From an uncultured Hungatella sp. (lineage in GTDB: Bacteria; Bacillota; Clostridia; Lachnospirales; Lachnospiraceae), in the NCBI GenBank assembly GCA_947066955.1, contig CAMTAF010000020.1, forward strand, positions 1-41,626: a DNA stretch of 41,626 bases. Direction: 5' to 3'. Position numbers and translations under genes: made by a program. Shown here piece after piece: positions 1 through 7,681 of the stretch. The notes beneath the pieces are model-generated. The model was not told where the DNA came from. It did not search any database and saw only the letters and a program-made list of their open reading frames with translations. Every line of letters begins with the position of its first letter. The stretch's first letter is position 1.

Positions 1-77
1 CCCGGAGCGCCAGCAGAGAAAGGTTTTGACAGGAAATCTTCAGATAACGTTAATTGCCTGCCCGGCAGTTTTTGGTA

Positions 78-193
78 TATAATGGTAGTGCGCTGATGCG
101 CACGCAGGTCATCACCCTAGCGGGTGGTGACATTGTATAATGGTAGTGCGCTGATGTGCACGCAGGTCATCACCCTGGCGGGTGGTGACATTG
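78..193. repeat. 58-bp tandem repeat, two copies, each with two stem-loops
   Basis: Two head-to-tail 58-bp units (78-135 and 136-193) differ at only two positions. Each begins with TATAAT and contains a hairpin GTGCGC-TGAT-GCGCAC (wobble pair in unit 2) followed by a second hairpin GTCATCACCC-N4-GGGTGGTGAC with one wobble pair. A third TATAAT follows at 202-207. The unit lies directly upstream of the GH25 gene, so it could be a duplicated leader or promoter element. No spacers or further copies are present, so this is not a CRISPR array. Confidence 0.85.
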
Positions 194-201
194 TATCATT
201 G

Positions 202-207
202 TATAAT
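202..207 (+). promoter_or_regulatory. possible -10 box for the GH25 gene
   Basis: A perfect TATAAT lies 60 bp upstream of the start codon at 267, just after the second repeat unit. No acceptable -35 hexamer is found 16-18 bp upstream, so this is only a candidate. The same hexamer opens each 58-bp repeat unit (78 and 136). Confidence 0.3.
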
Positions 208-266
208 AGAAATATATAAATCAACTGTACTGTGAAAAACCGCGCATAAAGATGGAGGAGAACAAT

Positions 267-1271
267 ATGAAAAAACATTCAAGACATTGGGGACAGAGGG
301 CCTGCGCAGTGGCCATGGCCCTGTCAGTCTGTGCCGCCCAAACTGCCTGGGCTATAGGGCCCGGGGAGCCGCCGGCGAATACCAGTCCGGCAGGACAGGA
401 ACAGGACAGGGCGGCGGATGCGGTGTATACGGATACCCAGGGCAATGTGGTTCCCGGAGTCCTGGCAAAGGGGATTACGGTAAGCAAGTACCAGAATCGG
501 GCCAGCGAGAGCCAGGGCGGTATTGACTGGCAGAAGGTGAAAGCCTCCGGCGTCAGTTTCGCCATGGTCCGCCTGGGCTATCTAAATGACCCGGATCCCT
601 ATTTCCACGACAATATGGTCAACGCCCAGGCGGCCGGGCTGAGGACAGGAGTCTTTTTCTACACCCAGGCACTGGACACGGCCACAGCCGTGGAGGAGGC
701 TAATTTTGTGGTCTCAAAGCTGGGAGATTATACGGTTTCCTATCCCGTAGCCTATGATCTGGAGTCCCAGTACCTGCTGGATGCGGGTCTCACCAAGCAG
801 CAGATCACAGACCAGGCCATTGCTTTCTGTCGGGTGATCGCCCAAGCCGGCTACCGCCCCATGATCTACGCCAACCAGGAGTGGCTGGACAATCATGTGG
901 ATGCCTCCCAGTTAAAGGATGAATCCGGACAGCCCTACGATGTCTGGTACGCCCGCTACGGGACTGTCCACGAGTACCCCAACAGGACCATCTGGCAGTG
1001 CACGGACAGCGGCCAGGTGGACGGGATCGCCGGCAATGTTGCCATTGAGTACGCATTTGTGGACTATGGCTCCGCCGTGGATGAGGGAGAATGGTTTCAG
1101 GTGGGAGACGACTGGTTCTGTGTCATTGACCGGAAATATCAGACCGGGTGGATCCAGACAGACGGGAAGTGGTACTATTTAGACGACAGCGGCAAGATGG
1201 TCCGCGACGTGACATTGAATATTGACGGCAAAGACTGGGTCTTTGGGCCGGATGGGGCGTTGGTGGAGTGA
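267..1271 (+). CDS. secreted GH25 muramidase-like protein with C-terminal cell-wall-binding repeats
   Basis: GH25 enzymes cleave the N-acetylmuramic acid to N-acetylglucosamine bond of peptidoglycan. An ATG at 252 is in frame, but GGAGGAG (254-260) sits 6 bases before the ATG at 267, and translation from there begins with MKKHSRHWGQR, a normal signal peptide ending near AQTAWA. The GH25 domain spans about residues 65-275, with the fold markers IDWQKV, RLGY and YDLE; E166 in YDLE is the family acid/base position. The usual first Asp of the GIDVS motif is Thr (residue 71, GITVSKYQ), so activity may be reduced or altered. The C-terminus (about 280-334) has aromatic repeats such as GWIQTDGKWYYLDDSG, typical of choline-binding-like modules. 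It lies just ahead of the Tad locus, but two minus-strand regulators separate them. Confidence 0.88.
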   Translation: MKKHSRHWGQRACAVAMALSVCAAQTAWAIGPGEPPANTSPAGQEQDRAADAVYTDTQGNVVPGVLAKGITVSKYQNRASESQGGIDWQKVKASGVSFAMVRLGYLNDPDPYFHDNMVNAQAAGLRTGVFFYTQALDTATAVEEANFVVSKLGDYTVSYPVAYDLESQYLLDAGLTKQQITDQAIAFCRVIAQAGYRPMIYANQEWLDNHVDASQLKDESGQPYDVWYARYGTVHEYPNRTIWQCTDSGQVDGIAGNVAIEYAFVDYGSAVDEGEWFQVGDDWFCVIDRKYQTGWIQTDGKWYYLDDSGKMVRDVTLNIDGKDWVFGPDGALVE

Positions 1272-1366
1272 TGGAAGAAAACCAGCGCCATTTGCTGAAA
1301 GCAATATCTGACCTTGACGCGGGAAAAGGACAGATTCATGAATTAATAGAGGTTGATGATGAATAA
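1271..1366 (+). CDS. 31-aa hypothetical small protein
   Basis: An ATG overlaps the last base of the GH25 stop codon (TGATG) and opens a 31-codon ORF that begins MEENQRHLLKAISDLDAGKG and ends in an acidic tail. The composition is charged and helix-prone, and weakly recalls the tail of small antitoxin-like proteins, but I cannot assign a family. The overlap suggests translational coupling. The GH25 3' end contains purine-rich sequence but no strong dedicated ribosome site. It may be a genuine microprotein or the remnant of a longer gene. Confidence 0.35.
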   Translation: MEENQRHLLKAISDLDAGKGQIHELIEVDDE

Positions 1367-1409
1367 GGTTTGGTAAGATGAAGCTTGGTTTCTTACTTGT
1401 TTTCTTACA

Positions 1410-1455
1410 AACCGTCCCCCTGTCATTCTCATGTTTGGGAATGGCAGGGGGCGGT
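1410..1455. terminator. stem-loop terminator between convergent genes
   Basis: A long hairpin pairs ACCGTCCCCCTGTCATTC (1411-1428) with GAATGGCAGGGGGCGGT (1439-1455); the only irregularities are single mismatches or wobbles. It lies between the plus-strand GH25 unit and the minus-strand regulator. There is no clear long U-tract on either strand, so a bidirectional terminator is the likely role, not a strong one-way site. Confidence 0.6.
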
Positions 1456-1460
1456 CTGTT

Positions 1461-1772
1461 TCAGATATCCATTAGTTTTTCAATCAATAGGAGGGCATAG
1501 GCTCTCTTTTTTTCATCCAGTAATGTCCAGTATTGGATTAGCAGCCGTTGCTGCGCAGTCAGATCAGGATATTCCTCAGATTCGGAAAAGAATTGTGCCA
1601 GAGAGATTCCAAAAGCATCGCAGATTCGCTGGATCGTCTCCAGAGACAGGCTGGACTGCTGCCGTGCCATTTTGGAAAAAGCAGATTGAGAGATTCCGGT
1701 AATCTGGGATAGACGATACTTGCTCATATTGTGCTGTTTGCACAAATCATCGATCCGTTGCATGATATTCAT
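1461..1772 (-). CDS. XRE-family helix-turn-helix regulator
   Basis: A 103-aa protein with a Cro/CI-type DNA-binding domain at about residues 5-65. The helix-turn-helix reads NMSKYRLSQITGISQSAF, followed by SLETIQRICDAFGISLAQFF, the usual closing part of the HTH_3 fold. The last 35 residues (TAQQRLLIQYWTLLDEKKRA and onward) form a helical tail that may dimerise. Its start has only a modest ribosome site (TGAGGT). It lies tail-to-tail with the GH25 gene and in the same direction as the second regulator at 1945-2247. No toxin or partner gene is next to it. Confidence 0.88.
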   Translation of the reverse strand: MNIMQRIDDLCKQHNMSKYRLSQITGISQSAFSKMARQQSSLSLETIQRICDAFGISLAQFFSESEEYPDLTAQQRLLIQYWTLLDEKKRAYALLLIEKLMDI

Positions 1773-1944
1773 TTACTCATAACCTCATTTCTATATGTCC
1801 ATACGCAAGAGATGTGCAGTTTACCATTAATTGTAGTTGGAAAGTTAATAGGATGTTACCTGTCAAATAGAGAAGTAAAAAGATTTCTAATATAGAATTA
1901 ATGAAACATAGAAAATATATGCATTTGACTGATTCAGCACTTAG

Positions 1945-2247
1945 TCAAAGATCATGGATAACGGCTATGATATGCCTGCGCTTTTCCTCTTCAAGAGACT
2001 GCAGCTTATTGGCTGCTTCTATAAACTCTAAATCAAGATTTTCGTCAAAATCAAAAAATTCTTTAGGGGTGATCCCAAAATAATCGCATATATAAAAGAA
2101 CACAGACATGGACGGAAGCATCTTTTTGCTCTCGATTCTGTTGATGTAGGATTCACTTTGGCCCAGTGTCAGACTCATATCTCTGGCCGATACCCCCTTA
2201 TTTAGCCGGAGCTGAGTAAGTCGCTCAGAAAACTGCTCTTCAAACAT
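1945..2247 (-). CDS. XRE-family helix-turn-helix regulator next to the tad operon
   Basis: A 100-aa Cro/CI-type regulator. The domain covers about residues 8-68: LRLNKGVSARDMSLTLGQSE gives the recognition region, and PSMSVFFYICDYFGITPKEF closes the fold. A short acidic and helical tail follows (DFDENLDLEFIEAANKLQSL). The start is well placed behind AGGAGG. It is divergently transcribed from tadZ with a 156-bp AT-rich gap holding operator-like direct repeats, so it is the obvious candidate for local control of the Tad operon; this is an inference from position. It is a diverged relative of the neighbouring regulator at 1461-1772. Confidence 0.88.
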   Translation of the reverse strand: MFEEQFSERLTQLRLNKGVSARDMSLTLGQSESYINRIESKKMLPSMSVFFYICDYFGITPKEFFDFDENLDLEFIEAANKLQSLEEEKRRHIIAVIHDL

Positions 2248-2319
2248 AACCGCACCTCCTGAGGATTATTGTAAAGCACATGCAGGTAGGAAATATGCAT
2301 TTAAAATCTCTATTTATAC

Positions 2320-2354
2320 TTGGCTATATAAATTTATAGTTTATAATAGTTTAT
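2320..2354 (+). promoter_or_regulatory. candidate tad operon promoter with overlapping direct repeats
   Basis: TTGGCT (2320-2325), a 16-bp spacer and TATAAT (2342-2347) form a plausible SigA promoter upstream of tadZ. The nonamer ATAGTTTAT occurs twice with 10-bp periodicity (2336-2344 and 2346-2354) over the -10 box. AAATTTATAG also occurs twice (near 2330 and 2377). A repressor bound here, perhaps the adjacent XRE protein, would block RNA polymerase. Confidence 0.5.
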
Positions 2355-2403
2355 GGAAAATTATTAAAGATTATACAAATTTATAGATTCAGGGAGACAG
2401 AGG

Positions 2404-3450
2404 ATGAATATTTCAATTGCCATTGCCGACTCAAACAAAGAATATGTTGAACGGCTTCTTGAAGTACTGCAGCAGTATGACGAATTGACAATTCATGTAT
2501 ACACAAACTGGCAGAAGCTTCAGACAGCCATGGTTGGAGGACGTTTTGACGTGGTGCTTTTTGATCCGGACATCTCCGACGAGCGGATGACTTTTTCTAA
2601 GGTTCGTCTTCCGGTATGCCTTTACAGCGATGAAGCCCGCAACTGTGGGCTGTACGCGGACACAGCCAAGGTGATCAAGTACCAGAGAATCAGCAGTATT
2701 TACAAAGAGATGATTCGGGCTTACGCGGAGAAGGCAGGGTACTCCGCTGACTTCGATCGCTCTCAGAATACAACGGTGGCAGTTGTGTATTCTCCTATGG
2801 GAGGGAGCGGAAAAACTACGGTGGCTCTGGCTCTGGCCAGCAAGCTGGCCAGTCAGGGGCAGTCGGTGCTTTTTATAAGCGCTGAGCAGCTGGACAGTTC
2901 CAACTGTGTCAATCCTCACAACGAAGACGGGATTATCACTTTGGTGCAGGCTGCTGCGGACGACCAGGTCAGCTTCCCCCTCACTGTGAAAGGTGTTATG
3001 AAACAGGGATTAAATAATATGTTCTATATAGAAGGCTTTCAGCGCCTTGCGGACTATGACGCCGTCACGGACAAGGAGATGTCTGATGTCTTTGACAAAC
3101 TGCGGCGCAGCGGGGTCTGTAATGTTCTGGTAGTGGATATGGAAACCAGCTTAAATGCCGTAGGGCGGGCTGTGGCCGACCTGGCCGACACCATCGTCCT
3201 GGTGGAGCGGCCCGGAGAGCTGCCTGCCGCCAAGGTGGAGATGTTTGCTCACCAGGTATTCGCCAACGAGCATATGAACAAGATGGTACGGGTATTTAAT
3301 TTCGCGGAGAATAACTCCAAGTTCAGCCAGGCTCTGGACAGGCCTGTGGCGGGAACCATACATAATTACGGAAACCTTCCTCTGAAAAATGTGATCCAGG
3401 CCATCAACATGAACAACGAATTACAGACAGAAATTATTATCAGGAAATAG
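2404..3450 (+). CDS. tadZ: TadZ/CpaE-like ATPase, Tad pilus localisation factor
   Basis: TadZ/CpaE proteins position the Tad machine at the cell membrane. The first 115 residues resemble a degenerate response-regulator receiver fold (IAIADSNKEYVERLLEVLQQ, then VLFDPDISDE). From about residue 125 there is a ParA/MinD-type ATPase with the P-loop SPMGGSGKTT (K137). The extra signature lysine of deviant Walker A motifs (KGGxGKT) is Met here, as is common in TadZ proteins. DVLVVDMET-like sequence (VLVVDMETSLN, near residue 245) is the Walker B-type strand. It is the first gene of the plus-strand operon, and tadA follows 11 bp downstream. Confidence 0.88.
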   Translation: MNISIAIADSNKEYVERLLEVLQQYDELTIHVYTNWQKLQTAMVGGRFDVVLFDPDISDERMTFSKVRLPVCLYSDEARNCGLYADTAKVIKYQRISSIYKEMIRAYAEKAGYSADFDRSQNTTVAVVYSPMGGSGKTTVALALASKLASQGQSVLFISAEQLDSSNCVNPHNEDGIITLVQAAADDQVSFPLTVKGVMKQGLNNMFYIEGFQRLADYDAVTDKEMSDVFDKLRRSGVCNVLVVDMETSLNAVGRAVADLADTIVLVERPGELPAAKVEMFAHQVFANEHMNKMVRVFNFAENNSKFSQALDRPVAGTIHNYGNLPLKNVIQAINMNNELQTEIIIRK

Positions 3451-3461
3451 AGAGGTTTACC

Positions 3462-4760
3462 ATGGCGAAAAATTACTTTATGGATGAAGTGTCGGTCCTC
3501 AAGCAGGTGATCCAGGAGGCCAGCAGGATCAGGGAGTATTCCAGCGAGGAGATCGGCCGCCTGATTGACCAGAAAATTACAGAGAGGATCAACTGGGCCA
3601 GAGACAATGACTCTGATTTGTACTGGTACTATCAGAATCTCTCATTTAAAGAAAAAAACACCCTTAAATATACCATTACTGAATCCGTAGAAGGTCTGGG
3701 AATCCTGGGCAAGATCATTATGGATCCACAGATCACGGAGGTCATGATCAACGGCTATGACACCATCTTTGTGGAGAAGGCCGGAAAACTCACCCGCCTG
3801 GACGAGCATTTTGAGAGCAATGACGATCTGATCCGTATTGTTCAGAGGTTTGTCAGCAGCATGGACCGTACCGTGGACTCCAGCAACCCCATTGTGGATG
3901 CCCGCTTGGAGGACGGCTCCCGTGTGCATGTGGTGTTTCCGCCTGTAGCCTTAGATGGGGCCACTGTGACCATCCGTCGGTTTTCCAAAACCCCTATGAC
4001 CATAGAAAAGCTTCTGGAATACAAGTCCATCACTCCTGAGGTGGCGGATTTTCTCCAGAAGGTGGTTTCTTCCAGGCATAACGTGTTTGTGTGCGGAGGA
4101 ACCGGCAGCGGTAAGACCACGTTCCTCAACGCCATCTCCAACTTTATACAGCCCTGGGAGAGAGTGATCACCATCGAGGACTCTGCGGAGCTGCAGATCA
4201 AGAATATACCCAATATTGTCAGGATGGAGACAAAGAAGGCCAACTCCAGGGAGGCCACGGAGATCACCATCCGGGATCTGATCAAGGCTTCTCTCCGTAT
4301 GCGTCCTGACAGGATCGTGGTAGGAGAGGTTCGAGGCGAGGAGGCCCTGGATATGCTCCAAGCCATGAACACCGGCCACGACGGAAGCCTTTCCACCGGC
4401 CACGCCAACTCTCCGGAAGGAATGCTGAGCCGCCTTGAGACCATGGTTCTCACGGGAAGCGCAGATCTGCCGCTGGAGGCCATCCGCCAGCAGATCGCCT
4501 CCGCGGTGGACTATATTATCCACCTTTCAAGGCTTCGGGATTTCTCCCGTAAGTGTATGGAAGTCACAGAGGTTGTCAAGTATGAGAACGGAAGAATTAT
4601 TCTGAATCCGATCTATAAATTTGAAGAAGATGAAAACAGCACCTTAAAAAAGGTATCCGGCTCGCTGAAAAGAACCAAGAATCCCATTTTGAATCAGGAT
4701 AAATTTATCCTGGCCGGTATCTACGATTATCTGGGGGACAGAGATGGAAAGGGACAATAA
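3462..4760 (+). CDS. tadA: TadA/CpaF secretion ATPase
   Basis: This is the hexameric motor that powers Tad pilus assembly. The protein is 432 aa, a normal length for CpaF. The N-terminal domain (about 20-190) includes MDPQITEVMING and the family signature DGSRVHVVFPP. Walker A is GGTGSGKTT (K218), followed by TIEDSAELQI (Asp box). The Walker B region is DRIVVGEVRGEEALDMLQAM, and the His box SLSTGHANSPEGMLSRLETM follows directly. All catalytic motifs appear intact. It starts 11 bp after tadZ and its 3' end overlaps the tadB start by 17 bp. The C-terminal tail after residue 390 is poorly conserved and Lys-rich. Confidence 0.96.
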   Translation: MAKNYFMDEVSVLKQVIQEASRIREYSSEEIGRLIDQKITERINWARDNDSDLYWYYQNLSFKEKNTLKYTITESVEGLGILGKIIMDPQITEVMINGYDTIFVEKAGKLTRLDEHFESNDDLIRIVQRFVSSMDRTVDSSNPIVDARLEDGSRVHVVFPPVALDGATVTIRRFSKTPMTIEKLLEYKSITPEVADFLQKVVSSRHNVFVCGGTGSGKTTFLNAISNFIQPWERVITIEDSAELQIKNIPNIVRMETKKANSREATEITIRDLIKASLRMRPDRIVVGEVRGEEALDMLQAMNTGHDGSLSTGHANSPEGMLSRLETMVLTGSADLPLEAIRQQIASAVDYIIHLSRLRDFSRKCMEVTEVVKYENGRIILNPIYKFEEDENSTLKKVSGSLKRTKNPILNQDKFILAGIYDYLGDRDGKGQ

Positions 4761-5523
4761 TTTAAAAATACGAATCAAATATTATGAAGACAACATGACA
4801 AAGCAGCAGCATTTCCTGGCCTATCTGGGATTCGCGGCCGCCATCGGGGTGATCCTGTTTATCTACTACCGTTTCCTCCCTGTGTCCATTGTGGGAGGGC
4901 TGCTGATCGCTGTCCCTCAGGAGAAGAATTACGCCAGATCTGTCATGCGCAAGCGCCAAGCCAGGCTGAGGATGCAGTTCAAGGAATTCCTGGAGATCAT
5001 CGCCATCTCCATCAGCGGAGGAAGCGGCCGCTCCATGGAGAACTCCATCGAGGACTCCTTGAGAGAATTGAACATGATCTTCAATGAGGACGCGGATATT
5101 GTCCGGGAGATCTCCCTCATTGTCAGCGACTATAAACTGGCCGGAATTCCCATGTCCAGAGGGTTCGCCGAGTTGGGAGAGCGGAGCGAGATCGACGATA
5201 TTGTCAGCTTCTCCGCCATCTACAGAACCATTGAGGGCAAGACCAGCGATTTCGGCTATATCATCGCTCAGACTAGAGACATCATCAAGGACAAGGCGGA
5301 GATCACGATGGAGATTGAGACCAGTATCACCTCAGCCAAGTCCGAGGCCTACATGATGTTGGTGCTGCCGCTGATCCTGGTGCTTGTCATGTCCTCTATG
5401 GGAAGCGGCTTTATGGATGCGCTGTTCACCACATGGATTGGCCGGGGCTCCGCTACCTTCGGAGTTCTCTGTACTTTCGCATCCTATGTCATCGCGACCA
5501 GAGCTGTAGAGATCGAAGTGTAG
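4744..5523 (+). CDS. tadB: TadB-like inner-membrane platform protein
   Basis: A type II secretion F-domain (GspF-like) protein of 259 aa that, with TadC, forms the membrane platform for the TadA motor. N-terminal hydrophobic segments lie at about residues 25-60 (FLAYLGFAAAIGVILFIYYR). The cytoplasmic F domain follows (FLEIIAISISGGSGRSMENS, the typical gly-rich turn). Two further membrane helices are at about 205-250. The start at 4744 lies inside tadA behind GGGGGACAG; MTKQQHF at 4795 is a possible alternative start. The gene is flush with tadC. Confidence 0.9.
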   Translation: MERDNNLKIRIKYYEDNMTKQQHFLAYLGFAAAIGVILFIYYRFLPVSIVGGLLIAVPQEKNYARSVMRKRQARLRMQFKEFLEIIAISISGGSGRSMENSIEDSLRELNMIFNEDADIVREISLIVSDYKLAGIPMSRGFAELGERSEIDDIVSFSAIYRTIEGKTSDFGYIIAQTRDIIKDKAEITMEIETSITSAKSEAYMMLVLPLILVLVMSSMGSGFMDALFTTWIGRGSATFGVLCTFASYVIATRAVEIEV

Positions 5524-5534
5524 GAGGAAGGGAA

Positions 5535-6626
5535 ATGATCACAATTATATTTATGACTGTTTTTACCGCCGGAGCTCTGTTCTTTCTCATACAGGCAGGT
5601 ATGGCCGACCGATCCGCCGCTACGGAGATTGTGCTGTGCCGGGCCTGGAGCTATCGGTTTGCCAGGCAGACTCTGGTGGAACAAAAAGAAGACTACATAG
5701 AGAAATTCAACAAGTACCACACCGTAAAAGAGAAAAAAGCCGCTAAAAAGGTACAGGAATGGGATAAGCAGATCTCTGCTTACGAAAAGAGCGAGAACAC
5801 TTATTATTCAGGGAAGAAGTTCTCTGTTCTGGACATGGTCACCTTGTTCGGATACAGACTTTTGGCAGCAATGAAACTGGACGGGAACAATGGCCTGCTC
5901 AGAACTCTTACAGCGAGCTGTGAGCATACAGGCTACATCGAGCTGGAGAGAGGGCAGGAGACAGGGGAGAAAAAGAATTCTTCCATTTACGCTTTTTATC
6001 TTCTGGCTTCCCTATTCTCGTTCTTATATATGGGATTGATTCTGGCCTGCTTTTTGGGAGTGCTGACCATCGCTATGGGCAACGGTCTTACTGGCGTGGC
6101 CATGACCATGCTGGTAGGGTTTGGAGGCTGCGCCCTCTATGGATATGTGCCTTACGATAATTTGCAGGCGAAGGCCAAAAAGAGACAAGAGGCCATCGAT
6201 TTGGGATTTCCCAACGCCATCTCGGAGATCGTCCTTCTTGTCATGGCCGGCATGAGTGTCACCAAGGCTATCGAGGAGACAGCGGCCAGCGATGATTCCC
6301 TGATGTACCGGGAGCTGCGGCTGGTTCTCAAGGAGATGAACCAGGGAGCCACTGTCCAGGGAGCTCTGACAAGGCTCCAGTGCCGCTGTGACAACAAGTA
6401 CCTGGATAAAATGGTGACAATCGTAGCGAAAAGTTATACCGCAGGCAACGCTAACCTGGCCAGCGATTTGAAAGCCATCAACGACGAGTGCTGGCTAGAT
6501 AAGAAGCACAATACACGACGTATGGGCGAGGTTGTTCAGAACAAGCTTTTCATACCTACGATGATGATGTTTATCGGTATTTTAGTGGTGATTATCGTCC
6601 CTGCCATGTCCGGCTTCAGTTTTTAA
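5535..6626 (+). CDS. tadC: TadC-like inner-membrane platform protein
   Basis: The second GspF-type platform protein. The open frame runs further upstream, but GGAGGAAGGG directly precedes the ATG at 5535 (MITIIFMTVFTAGALFFLIQ), 11 bp after the tadB stop, so that start is preferred (363 aa). A membrane segment is at the N-terminus, a charged region (KEKKAAKKVQEWDKQ) follows, and two adjacent hydrophobic helices lie at about 170-220. The F domain carries GFPNAISEIVLLVMAGMSVT, where a TadC F-domain is expected, and the protein ends in a final membrane helix (FIPTMMMFIGILVVIIVPAM). It ends the motor part of the operon; the pilin-like genes follow. Confidence 0.92.
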   Translation: MITIIFMTVFTAGALFFLIQAGMADRSAATEIVLCRAWSYRFARQTLVEQKEDYIEKFNKYHTVKEKKAAKKVQEWDKQISAYEKSENTYYSGKKFSVLDMVTLFGYRLLAAMKLDGNNGLLRTLTASCEHTGYIELERGQETGEKKNSSIYAFYLLASLFSFLYMGLILACFLGVLTIAMGNGLTGVAMTMLVGFGGCALYGYVPYDNLQAKAKKRQEAIDLGFPNAISEIVLLVMAGMSVTKAIEETAASDDSLMYRELRLVLKEMNQGATVQGALTRLQCRCDNKYLDKMVTIVAKSYTAGNANLASDLKAINDECWLDKKHNTRRMGEVVQNKLFIPTMMMFIGILVVIIVPAMSGFSF

Positions 6627-6651
6627 AGACATAGGTCAGGGTGATAATAGA

Positions 6652-6678
6652 TTGGCCAGACTGAAAAGGACAGGCCAA
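6652..6678 (+). other. intercistronic stem-loop between tadC and the pilin gene
   Basis: TTGGCC (6652-6657) can pair with GGCCAA (6673-6678) across a 15-nt loop. It sits in the 79-bp gap before the Flp-like gene. Pilin subunits are usually needed in excess over machine parts, so an mRNA processing or stabilising hairpin would make sense, but the stem is short and has no U-tract. Confidence 0.3.
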
Positions 6679-6705
6679 ATGATCTATACATAGGAGGGAA
6701 AACAT

Positions 6706-6951
6706 ATGGATATGCTTGACAATTTATGTATCTATGTCATGCTCTGGGGAATGAAGACAAGAGACAAAATAGAAGATTTCTTCAAGTCTCAGGATGGTGT
6801 CTCAAACGTAGTAGCCACCATCATTATCCTGCTGATCGTAGTTTTGCTCATCGGCGTATTCTGGACCAGACTTCAGGAGTGGTTAAAAGGAATAATGGAT
6901 ACAATTTTTTCAGATAGTTCAGTACCTAAAGCCGACGGATTAGGCGGTTGA
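6706..6951 (+). CDS. Flp-like small pilin
   Basis: An 81-aa protein that starts 7 bases after AGGAGGG, in the position where Tad loci encode the major Flp pilin. A single long hydrophobic helix begins at about residue 32 (VSNVVATIIILLIVVLLIGV), preceded by a charged leader (KTRDKIEDFFKSQDG) and followed by an amphipathic segment (WTRLQEWLKGIMDTIF). The most likely cleavage is after the Gly of QDG. Unlike classical Flp there is no Glu at +5. The core instead resembles the AVSPVIATIL pattern of archaeal type IV pilins, which are also cleaved by aspartate prepilin peptidases. I infer that this is the fibre subunit. Confidence 0.72.
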   Translation: MDMLDNLCIYVMLWGMKTRDKIEDFFKSQDGVSNVVATIIILLIVVLLIGVFWTRLQEWLKGIMDTIFSDSSVPKADGLGG

Positions 6952-6985
6952 TTTCACATCAGTTTTTAGAAAAGGGGGACAGAAT

Positions 6986-7654
6986 ATGTTAAATAAAAGT
7001 GAGAACAGGGAACAAGGAGCCGTTGAAGTTGAAGCCGCTGTCATACTGCCTCTTGCGTGTTTAAGCGTTTTTCTGCTTTTGTATCTGTCCCTTTTTCTGT
7101 TTCAGAGGGCTAGTCTCCAGGCATGCCTGGAGACCTCTCTGGTCTACTACAAGAATACAGTGACGGATACTTTTGTCAAGAAAAAAGAAACCTTATCAGA
7201 TGAAGATGGGGAAGGAAGCAGTATAAAACTGGGAAATGACTATACTGAGCCAGTCCCTTTAAGTCCTTACCGCAACATGTTTGGTGATGGGGGAGGGCTG
7301 AATTCTGAAGAAGGGTTTGAACGGTATTTCCGCTCTGTAGCCGGAAACATGCTGTTTGATGACAATCTGGAGCTTTCCATAGATTACAGTAATTACGTAG
7401 TATTAAAACAATTTGAGGTCACTGCCGTCCAAAAAGTTTCCGCGCCTATCGATTTTAAGGCTCTTGGGGTCGGCAATGAGTACACGATCTCCGCCACGGC
7501 CCGGGTGGCGGTGGTGGATCATGACAATATAATTCGGGATGTGGATTACGCCATCGACCTGCTGGAGGATACCAAATTAGGCGAGATGGCAAAAAGCCTA
7601 GCGTCAAAGGTGTCAGAAGCCTATGGGAAGATCAAAGAAGTTCTCGGGGCATAA
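6986..7654 (+). CDS. TadE-like pseudopilin
   Basis: A 222-aa protein with a class III (type IVb prepilin) signal: a charged leader ending in Gly11, then AVEVEAAVILPLACLSVFLL with Glu at +5 (E16) and a hydrophobic stretch to about residue 38. This is the TadE pattern, and processing by the TadV peptidase is expected. The remaining ~180 residues form an extracytoplasmic domain of beta-rich composition that I do not recognise beyond TadE-like. The ribosome site GGGGGACAG precedes the ATG. It lies between the pilin gene and the large TadG-like gene, consistent with a minor pilin role. Confidence 0.82.
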   Translation: MLNKSENREQGAVEVEAAVILPLACLSVFLLLYLSLFLFQRASLQACLETSLVYYKNTVTDTFVKKKETLSDEDGEGSSIKLGNDYTEPVPLSPYRNMFGDGGGLNSEEGFERYFRSVAGNMLFDDNLELSIDYSNYVVLKQFEVTAVQKVSAPIDFKALGVGNEYTISATARVAVVDHDNIIRDVDYAIDLLEDTKLGEMAKSLASKVSEAYGKIKEVLGA

Positions 7655-7681
7655 ATATTTACGGGGGAGTATCCGCGGAAG

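Noticed and set aside
26-54. TTGACA at 26-31 followed by GTTAAT at 49-54 as a promoter
   Set aside because: The -10 matches only four of six bases, and nothing but the repeat array lies within 200 bp downstream. Too weak to list as a feature.
58-75. Short CTGC-CCG-GCAG hairpin followed by TTTTT as a terminator of an upstream gene
   Set aside because: The stem is only four base pairs and no upstream gene is visible in the window to confirm it.
78-193. CRISPR array
   Set aside because: The two 58-bp units are contiguous with no unique spacers, and no cas genes are present.
1461-2247. Toxin-antitoxin pair formed by the two XRE genes
   Set aside because: Both are regulators with complete HTH domains; no toxin-like gene is adjacent.
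3842-4523. Long minus-strand open frames inside tadA
   Set aside because: They are antisense shadows of the well-conserved CpaF gene, with no ribosome site and no family resemblance.
4744-4760. Frameshift or error at the tadA-tadB overlap
   Set aside because: Both genes have normal length and motifs; a 17-bp overlap with a GGGGG ribosome site, or a later start at 4795, explains it.
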